DNA of 64,000 bases from Marvania coccoides (Eukaryota; Chlorophyta; Trebouxiophyceae; Chlorellales; Chlorellaceae), in the NCBI GenBank assembly GCA_963854735.1, contig OY978108.1:62001-126000 (forward strand). The letters are read 5' to 3'. Below the pieces are notes generated by a model. The model was given only the letters and a program-made list of their open reading frames with translations. It had not been told where the DNA came from and ran no database searches. The translations under genes were made by a program, and so were the position numbers. Positions 30,904-39,818 of the stretch are shown one piece after another. Positions within the stretch are counted from its first letter, which is position 1, and each line of letters starts with the position of its first letter.

Positions 30904-32568
30904 TTATTTGAACTCCCCCGCCACCGCCGCCAGCACCCCCCTGCTGGCGCTCTCCACCCTCCCCATCAGCGCTTCATCCCTCAGATGCTGCACCACCTCT
31001 CGCCCAAAAGAGTACACCAGCACCTGCCTGGCTGCCGCCGCGTCAATCCCCCTCGACCTCAAGTAAAACAGCTCATCTTCCGCGAGGTCGCTCACAGCGC
31101 AGCCGTGGGTGCACTTCACGTCGTCCGCCACTATCTGCAGGTTGGGTTTCACGTTGACGGTGGCGCGAGGCACCAGCAGCAGGTTGCGGCTGAGCTGCTG
31201 CGCGTCGGTGCGCTGCGCCAGGCGGTTCACCCGCACGTTGCCGTCAAACACCGCCTTGGCGGTGGCGGATGCGGCGATGCACTTGTGCAGCTGCTCTGCC
31301 AGCCCGTCCGGGTGGTCTAGCGTCAGTTTCGAGTGCAGGTCATGCAGCTGGTCGTCGCCAGCCAGCAGGAAGCTGCGCATCTGCGTCTGCGTGGCGGCCC
31401 CCAGCTGCGTCACACCCAGGTCATGCCGAGTGAGCCCTCCGCCTACTCTGGTCTCAGTCAGGGTGTACCGGCTTCCCTTGCCCTGGTTCACCAACGTAGC
31501 CTTCACGTGGGCAGCGCCCCCCGCCTCCAGCTCCACGTAGCTGTGCTTCAGCTCCGCCCTGTCATCCAGCTCGATTTCAGCCACTGCCGTCACCAGGTAG
31601 TCCCCGTTGCTCCCAGGGGAGGAAGCGGCGGAAGAAAGAGCGGCAAACTCCTCGATGACCTCCGCAGACGCGCCCTCCTCCAGCACCACTAGCAGCCGCG
31701 GCGCGGCGGCTGTGCGTCGCTGCTTGCCGTCAGCGCCGCCCACGGCGGTGGCAGACGAGGCCAGGTGCAGCACGTGAATGGGGCCATGGGTGACGTTGGC
31801 GCCCTCAGGGAGGTGCACCACCACCGCATCGCGCGCCAGGGCGCCATTGAGGGTGGCAAAGGGCCCCCCACGGCTCCGGGACTGAGCTCCGAGAGCAAAT
31901 CCGACAATGTCTACCGGAGCATCCGCCAGACGGCCCACGAAGCCCCCAGCAGGGATAGAGCCAGGGGTAACGTCGATGGAGTGGATTTGCCCGTCCACAA
32001 GCACCACTGCGGCGGCCAGAGGTTGCTTCATGCGGTGGGCAGCGACGGTGGCAGCCACGGCAGCAGCGGGGGCAGCAGAGGGGGCCTGCAGCGCGCTCCG
32101 CAGCAGCGGGGTGACGTCCGTGAAGCGATACTCTTCGTTTTTGGTGGTGGGCATGCGCAGGGTGGCGGCAGCTGCCATGCAGCTGCTGCGAACAGCCGCC
32201 AGGGCAACGGGGCAGTCGCCGCTGCCTGCTGCTATTTCCAGGGCCTGGGCTATCCATTTGTCTTCTGCCACCGCAGGGGCAGCGGATGCCGCGACGGCAG
32301 ACGCAGCTCTGGTCACGAACAGCGGCTGCTGCTGTTGCTGCTGTCGCAGCGGCAAGGCGGCGGTCCTTCCGGCCAAAGATGGCCTCCTGGGAGTGAGTGC
32401 GCCTGCTACAAGAAACGTTATGAGCATTAAGAGTCGATTTGATGGGGGAATGCGGGCGGAGGAGGCTGGAATGGGGGTCTCACCGTGGCTAGTAGAACAT
32501 CTCGCTTCATCCAGGCGGCCTGCGGTGCTGCAGGGAGGCAGCTCCATGGCGCGTAGGCAACCTGCCAT
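30904..32568 (-). CDS. SUFD: plastid Fe-S cluster assembly protein SufD
   Basis: Exons 32484-32568 and 30904-32405 (GTGAGA donor, TTGTAG acceptor, phase 1) give 528 residues. SufD is a scaffold subunit of the SufBC2D complex that builds Fe-S clusters in plastids. The leader (1-75) is rich in Arg, Ala and a Gln run. The N-terminal helical part contains MPTTKNEEYRFTDVTPLL (about 110-127), a SufD hallmark. The beta-helix core follows (SAEVIEEFAAL, ELKHSYVELE), and the C-terminal core shows ADDVKCTHGCAVSDLAEDEL with the conserved Cys-His and LFYLRSRGID. The intron was recognised because read-through gives a non-plastid hydrophobic insert (LLMLITFLVAG). Confidence 0.92.
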   Translation of the reverse strand: MAGCLRAMELPPCSTAGRLDEARCSTSHGETPIPASSARIPPSNRLLMLITFLVAGALTPRRPSLAGRTAALPLRQQQQQQPLFVTRAASAVAASAAPAVAEDKWIAQALEIAAGSGDCPVALAAVRSSCMAAAATLRMPTTKNEEYRFTDVTPLLRSALQAPSAAPAAAVAATVAAHRMKQPLAAAVVLVDGQIHSIDVTPGSIPAGGFVGRLADAPVDIVGFALGAQSRSRGGPFATLNGALARDAVVVHLPEGANVTHGPIHVLHLASSATAVGGADGKQRRTAAAPRLLVVLEEGASAEVIEEFAALSSAASSPGSNGDYLVTAVAEIELDDRAELKHSYVELEAGGAAHVKATLVNQGKGSRYTLTETRVGGGLTRHDLGVTQLGAATQTQMRSFLLAGDDQLHDLHSKLTLDHPDGLAEQLHKCIAASATAKAVFDGNVRVNRLAQRTDAQQLSRNLLLVPRATVNVKPNLQIVADDVKCTHGCAVSDLAEDELFYLRSRGIDAAAARQVLVYSFGREVVQHLRDEALMGRVESASRGVLAAVAGEFK

Positions 32569-32748
32569 TGCTGTTTATTTTAGAGGATATTTAAAATGCG
32601 ACTGGGCTCTGCAAAATGTTGAATACACCAATATGAAATGCAAAATGCTCAGCAGCAAAAATCTAGATATCATCGCAATTTTCAGCTGCATTTACATACT
32701 ATAAAATTTAAGAATTTAATACCAATCAAAATCACACATCTCGGCAGG
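32569..32748. promoter_or_regulatory. compact bidirectional promoter
   Basis: 180 bp between the divergent ATGs of SUFD and the small thylakoid protein gene. AT-rich. Both products are plastid proteins, so co-regulation is plausible. Confidence 0.45.
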
Positions 32749-33247
32749 ATGCAGACCGCGATGAAGCCGCAGAGGACCTCAATTTGCCGAGGATCGATCT
32801 CTCGGGCTGCTCGCCCCGTTTCCGTGGCCTGCCGGTACGTTCTCAGTTGCGTATCCGCCCAATTACACACGATTTAACCAGCGGTCGCCGCCATCTCCCC
32901 CCTCTCACAGCGCTCAACTCCGGCAGCAGCTGTCCAAGGCGTTGGACCAGGCCTCCCTGGCTCTCGCTGCTGCGCTGCTCCCCCTATCCGCCGCATTGCC
33001 TGCGGTGGCGGAAGAGGCAGAGGCCGCTGTCGCCGCTGCCACCGCTGCTGCCCCCTCCATCGGCGGATTCACTCCTCTAGGTCTGGCTTTGGCTTTCTCA
33101 CCCGTCGTCATCTACGGCGGCTTCTGGGTTTACCGCGAGAAGGTGAACCCCCGCGCCAAGCTCATTGACCTGGTTTTCATCGTCGCAGCCACCGTGATCG
33201 TCGGCAACATTTTCTCGATTCTGGTGTTCAAGCGTCGCATTTACTGA
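32749..33247 (+). CDS. small predicted thylakoid membrane protein
   Basis: Exons 32749-32834 and 32911-33247 (GTACGT donor, CTCACAG acceptor, phase 2) give 140 residues. Residues 1-30 are a stromal transit peptide starting MQTAMKPQRTS, much like the PsbQ leader. A hydrophobic Ala/Leu segment with AEEAEAA follows (about 45-65). The C-terminal part has two spans, LGLALAFSPVVIYGGFWVY and LIDLVFIVAATVIVGNIFSI, separated by REKVNPRAK, and ends FKRRIY. I cannot name the family; length, leader and topology suggest a thylakoid membrane factor. TGTAA at 33280-33284 follows the stop by 33 bp. Confidence 0.75.
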
Positions 33248-33279
33248 GAGCGAGGGGAAAAAGAGAGGACTCCTCTAGC

Positions 33280-33284
33280 TGTAA
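33280..33284 (+). terminator. TGTAA polyadenylation signal
   Basis: TGTAA about 33 bp after the stop of the small thylakoid protein gene. Confidence 0.4.
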
Positions 33285-33558
33285 TTACTGATGATTCATG
33301 CATGCGCCCATTTTTTTCTATTTCATTCGTTCTTTCTTGCCCGTTCAGTGATTTTCGCTTTTTATGAAATGTAAGGCTGCGTTAACTGCCGCCTCCTCTG
33401 AAAAAGCAGTACTCTCATTAGGAAGCTGGAGTAAAATACATACCCTTGCGGGTTTTACAGTAAATCTGTGGTGTTCATTGCAGATGAAGTGTCAACAACA
33501 GCTCTTTACCGAGATGAACGTCGACTCGCTCCCCAAATTGCCCATTTTATCTTAAATT
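33285..33558. other. convergent 3' region
   Basis: No gene recognised between the small thylakoid protein gene and the next minus-strand gene. Confidence 0.35.
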
Positions 33559-34726
33559 TCACACCCCTTTAGGAGGCCCGGTGAGTCCCAGCGCCCTCAC
33601 TGCCAGTGCCAGCTCCTCTGGGTCGCTGTTTCCCAGCGCAGCAGCGTCGACAATCCACAGCTCGTGCAGCCGCTTCAGCCCCGTGGCTATCGACTCTGGG
33701 GCCTGCATAGCAACGAAAACAAAACTGCAATGTTTGATTTCGCGGAAAAGATAATTCTTGCACATTTTTCGTATTAATTAGCTCAAGATGAATTACCGCC
33801 AAACACAAAAAATCACCCCCAAACAGGAGAACAGACAGTAATCAGAAGAGGAAAATAGCCGGCCGAGTAGTTTACGTCGCCAAATCAAGTCGTTCTTACC
33901 TCAAACAGTAGCGTTGGATCCGATTCAAACATAGCGTCGCAGTCTGCTCCTTCAAGGCCTTGCCTCAGCATCTCGCTAGTCACCTGCAGCCTCTCAAGCA
34001 CCCCATCCCAATCCTCCGCTCCTAAAAACGCCGAAGGCACGAGTTCTACCATCCTCGCCACGTTGCAACCGGGGAGCAGCGCTTTGAGATCCACCAGCCG
34101 CCGCATCAGTTCTCCGCTGCAAAAAATGCCAAAAAAAAAAAAAAAACAGAAAATTAGCCACACAATTATAATAAACTGGGAGTGAAAGACAGCTGCACTA
34201 CCAGCATACTTGAATTGCTATTTATTTGTGTTTCTTACCTGTCCATTTGACCGGCGGCGGGGCAGCGGTGGATGACTTTGATGGCCGCTGAGCGGGGAAT
34301 CAAAAGCAGCGCCTGGAGGTGGTCTAACAACGCAGGGTCCACGCGCTCCTCAATTTTCAGGAGGGCCACTGCGTCGACGTCCATCGGGCGACGCCACCCC
34401 GCTGGCTGGTCGAGCCCCAGCACCCACCGGAAGGTCTTGAAGGCCAGGTTGCCGCCGCCCTTGTTTGCGGCGTCGCTGAGCCACTGGATGGTGCGGGTGA
34501 GCGTGAAGGGGGCTTGTCCCTTTGCCTGCTCGAGCTCGCGGCGCAGGTCTTCGACGTTGGCGTACTGTTGGGGGTCTTTAGGGACACGAGCGGAGTCGCA
34601 GCGGAGGGTCGATTTTCTTCTCAATTTTCTCAATTGGAGAGGCGGTTGCGTCGCTGCGCTGCGACCCAAATTGACGCGCAATGTACCCCCATTAAAGTGC
34701 CTATAAATGTCGAGTTGTAGCCTCAT
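33559..34726 (-). CDS. mTERF-like helical-repeat protein, unknown function
   Basis: Exons 34239-34726, 33900-34116 and 33559-33702 give 282 residues; donors GTAAGA twice, phases consistent. Residues 1-35 are Arg-rich and likely target an organelle. The body has reiterated helix pairs with a loop such as LKALLPGCNVARMVELVPSA and EGADCDAMFESDPTLLFE, spaced about 35 residues, reminiscent of mTERF-type repeats in which an LPG-x-D/N turn precedes a P-x-L-L helix end. Only two or three such repeats are clear, so assignment to the mTERF family is not secure. The in-frame ATG at 34726 is preferred; the longer ORF to 34753 begins with GTG. Confidence 0.6.
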
Positions 34727-35852
34727 TATTTTCGTCGAGATCGAAAAGTTCACATGTCGTAGAGATATGAATCGAGAGCAGCGCAGCTGTCGTGTTCAAA
34801 CGGCGTGAGGATGTGACATAATCTCTAGGTATAGTTTAAAATCAAATTAAAATGCGGTATTGTTGGGAAAATGGTAGTTTCAGACATGTCGGCGGGAAGA
34901 AAAATATAGTTCCACCCAAGTATCGGGCTGAGGTGCTGTAACCAAAGCATGAAGCCCCGTTGTCTAGATGAAATAATCTCGTATAGCCCAGCGCTAAAGT
35001 TCGTGTAGATTTGAACTGGCGTACAAGCAAAATTTAGCAGTGGCGGATGATGGGCATGAAATGCAACAGAATCAAAAGGGTAAGAGAACATCGCATGCCA
35101 AGGGGCAGAGAAGATTTTGGAATGGCATACCCCGGCGAATTCAGGCTGGAAGACGTCAATGCGGGCTGGGCAAGGTCATTACCGCTTGTGCGACGGCACC
35201 GAGCGCTCGGCTTACCGGTGAAGTAGCAGCAGCCGGATCACCATGCCCAGCTGCTGCTTATAATCCCAAACCGCTGGAAATCAGCCCATGCAGCTGAGTG
35301 ACATCAGTCAGGTTGAGTGACATCCCTTCTTTGTCGCCCCCAAAAAAAGAAATCAAAACTTAGGCACAAAAATTGCGGCTCACTCACACGGCAAAGCAAA
35401 TTATTTTATTCTGCGAATTTTAAATTTCCTCGTAAATACAAGTGGCGCAAAGGCTGCACGCCGAGTGAGGCTGCCAGCGGCATAATCTTTTTAAAAAACT
35501 TTGGCACTTGCTAAAATATCCGCTAAGCGGCTTGACAATCCAGCCTTTAAAGACGCGGTAACGGCAGATAACTTGCTGGGTGAAGTAACTGACACGATCG
35601 AAGCTCGTTTAAGCCTGCGTATATAAGCATTTCATTAAATCTTGAAACCCCGCAAAAATAAAAGGCACGCCCCCGCCGTGTTTTCCTTGGTGGATTGAGT
35701 AGAGACGTCATCAACGAGACTAGCTCAGTTGGCGGCTGCTTGCCTGCTTGCCTGTGCTCATCGTAAACTCTCTTCTTAGAACACCAAAGAACCCGAGCCT
35801 AGACTCCTCTCCGATCCTTGCCTTGGCGCCATCAACTAGCCTCTTGGCCCGC
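34727..35852. other. intergenic region
   Basis: About 1.1 kb with no gene I can support. Contains a direct repeat TTGAGTGACATC/CTGAGTGACATC at about 35293-35325. It must carry promoters for the minus-strand mTERF-like gene and the plus-strand CXXC gene. Confidence 0.35.
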
Positions 35853-38800
35853 ATGGGAGGGCAGGAAAAGGAGGACAAGGGCCCGGAAGAGAACTCTTTC
35901 TCACCCCCACGTGTTGAAGTGATTGAACTCCTCGGTGCGTGTTCCGTCCGCTTGTTGGGCTGCTCTATGCCACCATCACCCATTAATTCAAATTCCGGCG
36001 TCCGGTTCTCAACCAAATCTCGTTTCTCCGCCCAAACTTCTGCTGCAGATGATTCCGACTTGGACGAGGTGCAAGAAGTAATCAAACCTGCTCCAAAATT
36101 AGGCATTGTAGCTGTCAATGAACCCTCTGGCGCTGCCAAGCGCGCAGAAGGCGCCTCAGTGCACGCAGCTGGCGCCACCAACGGCAACAGCGACCGCGAG
36201 GAGGCGGCAGCGGCGAGCCCCAGCAGCAGCTCTGGAGAAGAACCGCCCGCTGGCTCAGCCGCACAAGGCAAGCGAGATGCCCCTGAGGACGCCACTGCAC
36301 CCCTGAAAAAGCGTAAATTTGGCCATATAAGGCAAGGCCAAAAGTGCGGGGAATGTGAAAATTGTCGTAACCCAGGCTGGAAAAAGCCGTGCTCCACAGT
36401 GCGCAAAGCCCAAGAGGCTGCGGCTGCAGCTGCCAAAGCCTCCAAAAGCTCCATGGTACCTCTCTCTGTCCCTGAGAAGAAAGCAGAAAAGGCGGAGCAG
36501 CCGCCCCCCCCCACCAAGCCGAAAGTGCCCTCTTCCAGCTCGAAACCTTCCTCCAGCAGCAGCGAAGCGTTCACCGAAACCATGAGCCGTATCATGGCCA
36601 CCAGCGGCGGCGTCACACAAACTTCCCACATCCCGTCGCTCATCGACCTGATGAAGCGAGCCGGGGCGGCGCCGCAGCGTACCGCGCTGCTGATGGTGCT
36701 GTCAAAGTCGCCGGCGGACGTGCTGCACGGGGTGGTGCAGAGCAGCGGGCTGCTCACGCTGCAGGTGTGGCTATCAGAGGCAGTGAAAGAGCAGAAGGTG
36801 AACATCGTGGAAAAGCTGCTGGGCGTGCTGGACCTGCTGCCGATCACCCTGGCGTCGCTGCAGCCGCCGTGCGAGCTGGGGAAGGTGGTGGGAAAGCTGC
36901 GGCGGGCGGCGGGCATGGACGCGGCGCATGACGCTGCGAAGAAGCTGGTCGAAAAGTGGCGGGCGGTGGTGCAGACGGCGGAGACGGCGCCCATCGCAGC
37001 GGTGGCGGCCGCGTCCCACGCGGCGGCAGCCAAGGCGGAAGCCGCGAAAGCAGAGGCAGAGGCGAGGAAGATCAAGGTTGCAGCAAAGCTGGTGACGGGA
37101 ACAGGGAAGGCGCCCGCAGCGCAGCCCCATTCTCCCACTGCAGCGGCCCTGGGCGAAGACCAAGATTTTTTCAGCGTGGCGGACAAGCGGCGGGCTGGGG
37201 CAGCAGCAGCTGCAGCAGCGGCGGCAGCGGTGCGACCAGCGCCCGCTGCGGCCCCCTCAACCACCGCAAAAACTGCTGCTGCTTCTGAGGAGAAGGCTAA
37301 ACCTGCGGCTGTCAAACCTGCGGCTGACAAGCCCGCGACGGTGCCTGTGGACGCCGTGGCGAGGGTGAGCGCCAGTCCTTTTGACACGCCGGCATCATCT
37401 GCCGTGGCCGCAGTCGGGGCATCTCCCTTCTCCCTGGCCCCCTCCGCGTCGCTGTCCAACTCCTCCTCGCTGCAGGGCCCCTCCTCGCTGATGGCCTTTG
37501 GACCCCCGGTCTCGGCGAAAGAGCGGGCGCAGCGACGGGCGAGGGAGGCAGCGGAACGGGTGCCCTCCCCCGAACCAGGCCCCCGCAAACCGAAGCGCAA
37601 GAAGCTGGCGTGGGTGGAGGACGCGGCGCTGGAAGCGGTGCGGTGGTTCCGCCGGGAAGACCCGCCTGTGGCAGCTCAACGGGACGCCGATGAGAATGCA
37701 GCGCACCCAGCCGTTGCCGCTGCGCCGCAGCAGCCGGGTGACGTCGCTGCAGGTGTGGCAACCCCAGCGGGTGTCGCTGTCGCTGCTGCGAGAGTGGCAG
37801 CTGCAGCGGCAGGCGGCGCTGCTGCTGCCGGGAGCCACCTGCCGCCGCACTTGGAGCCCCAGTTCGCGTCTGCCGCGAAAAAGGAGCATCTCTCCGAGGC
37901 TCAGGCGCTCAAGGCGCACCGCGAGCAGGAGACCCACCACCTGGCGGAGCTGCAGGAGCGGCTGGACAAGATGCAGGCGGAGATTGAGTGGGCTGCCCCC
38001 CCGGCCATCGCCAACACCACGCACTTTGCGGCAGGCGAAGACTCCTTCGAGCTTCTGGACAGCCAGCAGCGGCGTGAAGGCAAGCCGCGGGTTATTCCGT
38101 ACGCCCGGGCAGAAGACATTCCGTACTCCCCGGCGGAACCTGACAACTACCGCCCACCCTACCAGCCCTTCAACTACATCCCCAGAATCCCGCTTACCAT
38201 AGCGCAGGCGCAGGCGTGGGCGGCTGCCGCAGCGGCGCAGGCGGCGCAGCGGGTGGCGCACCCGCCTCCCGTCCCGCCTCAACAGGCCCAGCAGCAGCAG
38301 CACAACCAGCAGTACCGTTATCCCGCTGCAGTACCACCCACCCAACAGCAGCAGCAGCAGTACCACCAGCATGCAATACCGCTGCAGGCCCAGCAGCAGC
38401 AGCCACAGCATGGGGCTGCCCTGCCTCACGTGCAGCAGCACGGCCAGCCCCACATGGGCGGCAGCGCCCCCGCTCCTCGCCGTCATCAGCCTCCGCAGCA
38501 GCAACTTCCCAAATCAGTCTCTGCTGCCCTGGGCTCCGCGCTCCCTCAAGCCCAGCAGGTGCAGCAGCAGCAGCAGCAGCAAGGTCTTCAGCAGCACGGC
38601 CAGCGCCCTCGCTACCCCAACGCAGTGCTGCCTCAGCAGGCGCAGCAGCAGCCCAGGCAGCCGCGCCCGGCGCAGCACCAGCAGGCGCAGCGGCTGCCGT
38701 CTGGCCTCCCTATCATGGCCGGGCTGCACCGCCAGTCGCAGCAGGTGCAGCAGGCACAGCAACAGCATGCTGCCCTTCCCCCCGCCCAACACCAGCCACA

Positions 38801-39062
38801 GCAACAGCAGCAATACCAGCCGCCACCCCACAACATGGGAGGCGGTGGCGGCTCCGGCGGAGGAGGGTTCCTTGCAGAGAAAAAGTCGTTTGGGTACCCG
38901 TGCAAGTTTTTCAACACCCCCAAGGGGTGCATCCACGGGGCGCGGTGCAAATTCTCGCATGAGGGAGAGGGGGGTGCCAAAAAACGAGGGAGGGAGGACT
39001 TTGATGATTTCAGGGGAGGCGGTGGTGGTACAGGTGGCCCCATGAAGCATGCTCGCTACTGA
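35853..39062 (+). CDS. half-CXXC, TFIIS-N and CCCH zinc-finger nuclear protein
   Basis: Exons 35853-35934 and 36049-39062 give 1031 residues. The intron (114 bp, GTGCGT donor, CTGCAG acceptor) has no in-frame stop, so it can be mistaken for coding. Removing it creates VEVIELLDDSDLDEV, a hydrophobic-acidic stretch like a SUMO-interacting motif. Domains: a single-cluster CXXC finger at 127-142 (CGECENCRNPGWKKPC) preceded by a basic patch, suited to DNA binding; a TFIIS N-terminal (LW) domain at about 260-335 (LLTLQVWLSEAVKE, VEKLLGVLDLLPI), which docks onto transcription elongation factors; a long Ala/Gln/Pro-rich region (about 380-960); and one CCCH finger at 977-1000 (CKFFNTPKGCIHGARCKFSH) of the RNA-binding type. 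ATG 35853 is used because the longer ORF begins with TTG. TGTAA at 39309-39313. Confidence 0.8.
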   Translation: MGGQEKEDKGPEENSFSPPRVEVIELLGACSVRLLGCSMPPSPINSNSGVRFSTKSRFSAQTSAADDSDLDEVQEVIKPAPKLGIVAVNEPSGAAKRAEGASVHAAGATNGNSDREEAAAASPSSSSGEEPPAGSAAQGKRDAPEDATAPLKKRKFGHIRQGQKCGECENCRNPGWKKPCSTVRKAQEAAAAAAKASKSSMVPLSVPEKKAEKAEQPPPPTKPKVPSSSSKPSSSSSEAFTETMSRIMATSGGVTQTSHIPSLIDLMKRAGAAPQRTALLMVLSKSPADVLHGVVQSSGLLTLQVWLSEAVKEQKVNIVEKLLGVLDLLPITLASLQPPCELGKVVGKLRRAAGMDAAHDAAKKLVEKWRAVVQTAETAPIAAVAAASHAAAAKAEAAKAEAEARKIKVAAKLVTGTGKAPAAQPHSPTAAALGEDQDFFSVADKRRAGAAAAAAAAAAVRPAPAAAPSTTAKTAAASEEKAKPAAVKPAADKPATVPVDAVARVSASPFDTPASSAVAAVGASPFSLAPSASLSNSSSLQGPSSLMAFGPPVSAKERAQRRAREAAERVPSPEPGPRKPKRKKLAWVEDAALEAVRWFRREDPPVAAQRDADENAAHPAVAAAPQQPGDVAAGVATPAGVAVAAARVAAAAAGGAAAAGSHLPPHLEPQFASAAKKEHLSEAQALKAHREQETHHLAELQERLDKMQAEIEWAAPPAIANTTHFAAGEDSFELLDSQQRREGKPRVIPYARAEDIPYSPAEPDNYRPPYQPFNYIPRIPLTIAQAQAWAAAAAAQAAQRVAHPPPVPPQQAQQQQHNQQYRYPAAVPPTQQQQQQYHQHAIPLQAQQQQPQHGAALPHVQQHGQPHMGGSAPAPRRHQPPQQQLPKSVSAALGSALPQAQQVQQQQQQQGLQQHGQRPRYPNAVLPQQAQQQPRQPRPAQHQQAQRLPSGLPIMAGLHRQSQQVQQAQQQHAALPPAQHQPQQQQQYQPPPHNMGGGGGSGGGGFLAEKKSFGYPCKFFNTPKGCIHGARCKFSHEGEGGAKKRGREDFDDFRGGGGGTGGPMKHARY

Positions 39063-39818
39063 TTACGATAGAGACGCGTAGCGGCAGTAACGGAGGTCCC
39101 AGGAGGCGTGCCCGTCTTGATGCTTGATATTGATTCATCGAGACAGGGGCTGAGAATAACAAATTTACGTTTTTCTTTTCTATATGAAAAATACTACATA
39201 CATTGATTCATGCATTGATTGGACTGTTCAAATTTTGTGCACTTTCTACCGCGTTTTTTCTGAGTACCGTGTTTTTTGTTTTCCCTTTTTATTGCTTGCT
39301 CTGCTGTTTGTAATTTTGTGTCTTTTATGTACCCCTTCTCCTGCCGCCGGACGCTAGGGGGGGGGGGACGGAAGGATAAAGAAAATTGCTAAAAATAGCG
39401 TGAACGGTTCATAGTGGTTAAATCGTTGTTTTCAAGTGTCAAGTACCGGAATGTGTAAAGAATAACGCGGATATAAACACAGAGACAACAGAAAATGTGA
39501 AAGTGGCGGGATGCGCAAAAACGGGCAAATGGTGGCTTGCCTGGCTGGCTCCATGCCCCAGGCGTAGTGGCTGATGGCAGGGGCGCCTCCTGCGCCCCAT
39601 GCCGCCTTCCCTTCCTTCCGACAGACACAGAGGAAAAAATTGGGAGCTTTCCAGAACGAAGGTGGACTCTTCTGCCGAAAACGAGCCTCTACTTTGCCAA
39701 CCCAAACCGGTATATTCTTATTTAGCTGCATGCCGCTCGGAATTTGAATTTGCAACAAGTCGACAGGTGCCTCAGCGCTGTCGCTTGTCTCGAGGCCTTT
39801 AATTTCATCTAATTTTAG
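39063..39818. other. intergenic region
   Basis: 3' region of the CXXC gene with TGTAA at 39309-39313 and an 11-base G run at 39357-39367. The rest probably contains the promoter and an unrecognised first exon of the CK2 alpha gene. Confidence 0.35.

Noticed and set aside
34825..35091. Minus-strand ORFs upstream of the mTERF-like gene
   Set aside because: No splice link in phase and no family features.
35720..37600. 626-codon ORF antisense to the CXXC gene
   Set aside because: Ser/Ala/Cys composition mirrors the Ala/Gln/Ser-rich sense protein; no domains. The sense strand has zinc fingers and the LW domain.
37395..38504. 369-codon antisense ORF (Leu/Arg-rich)
   Set aside because: Complement of CAG repeats and GC-rich codons of the CXXC gene.
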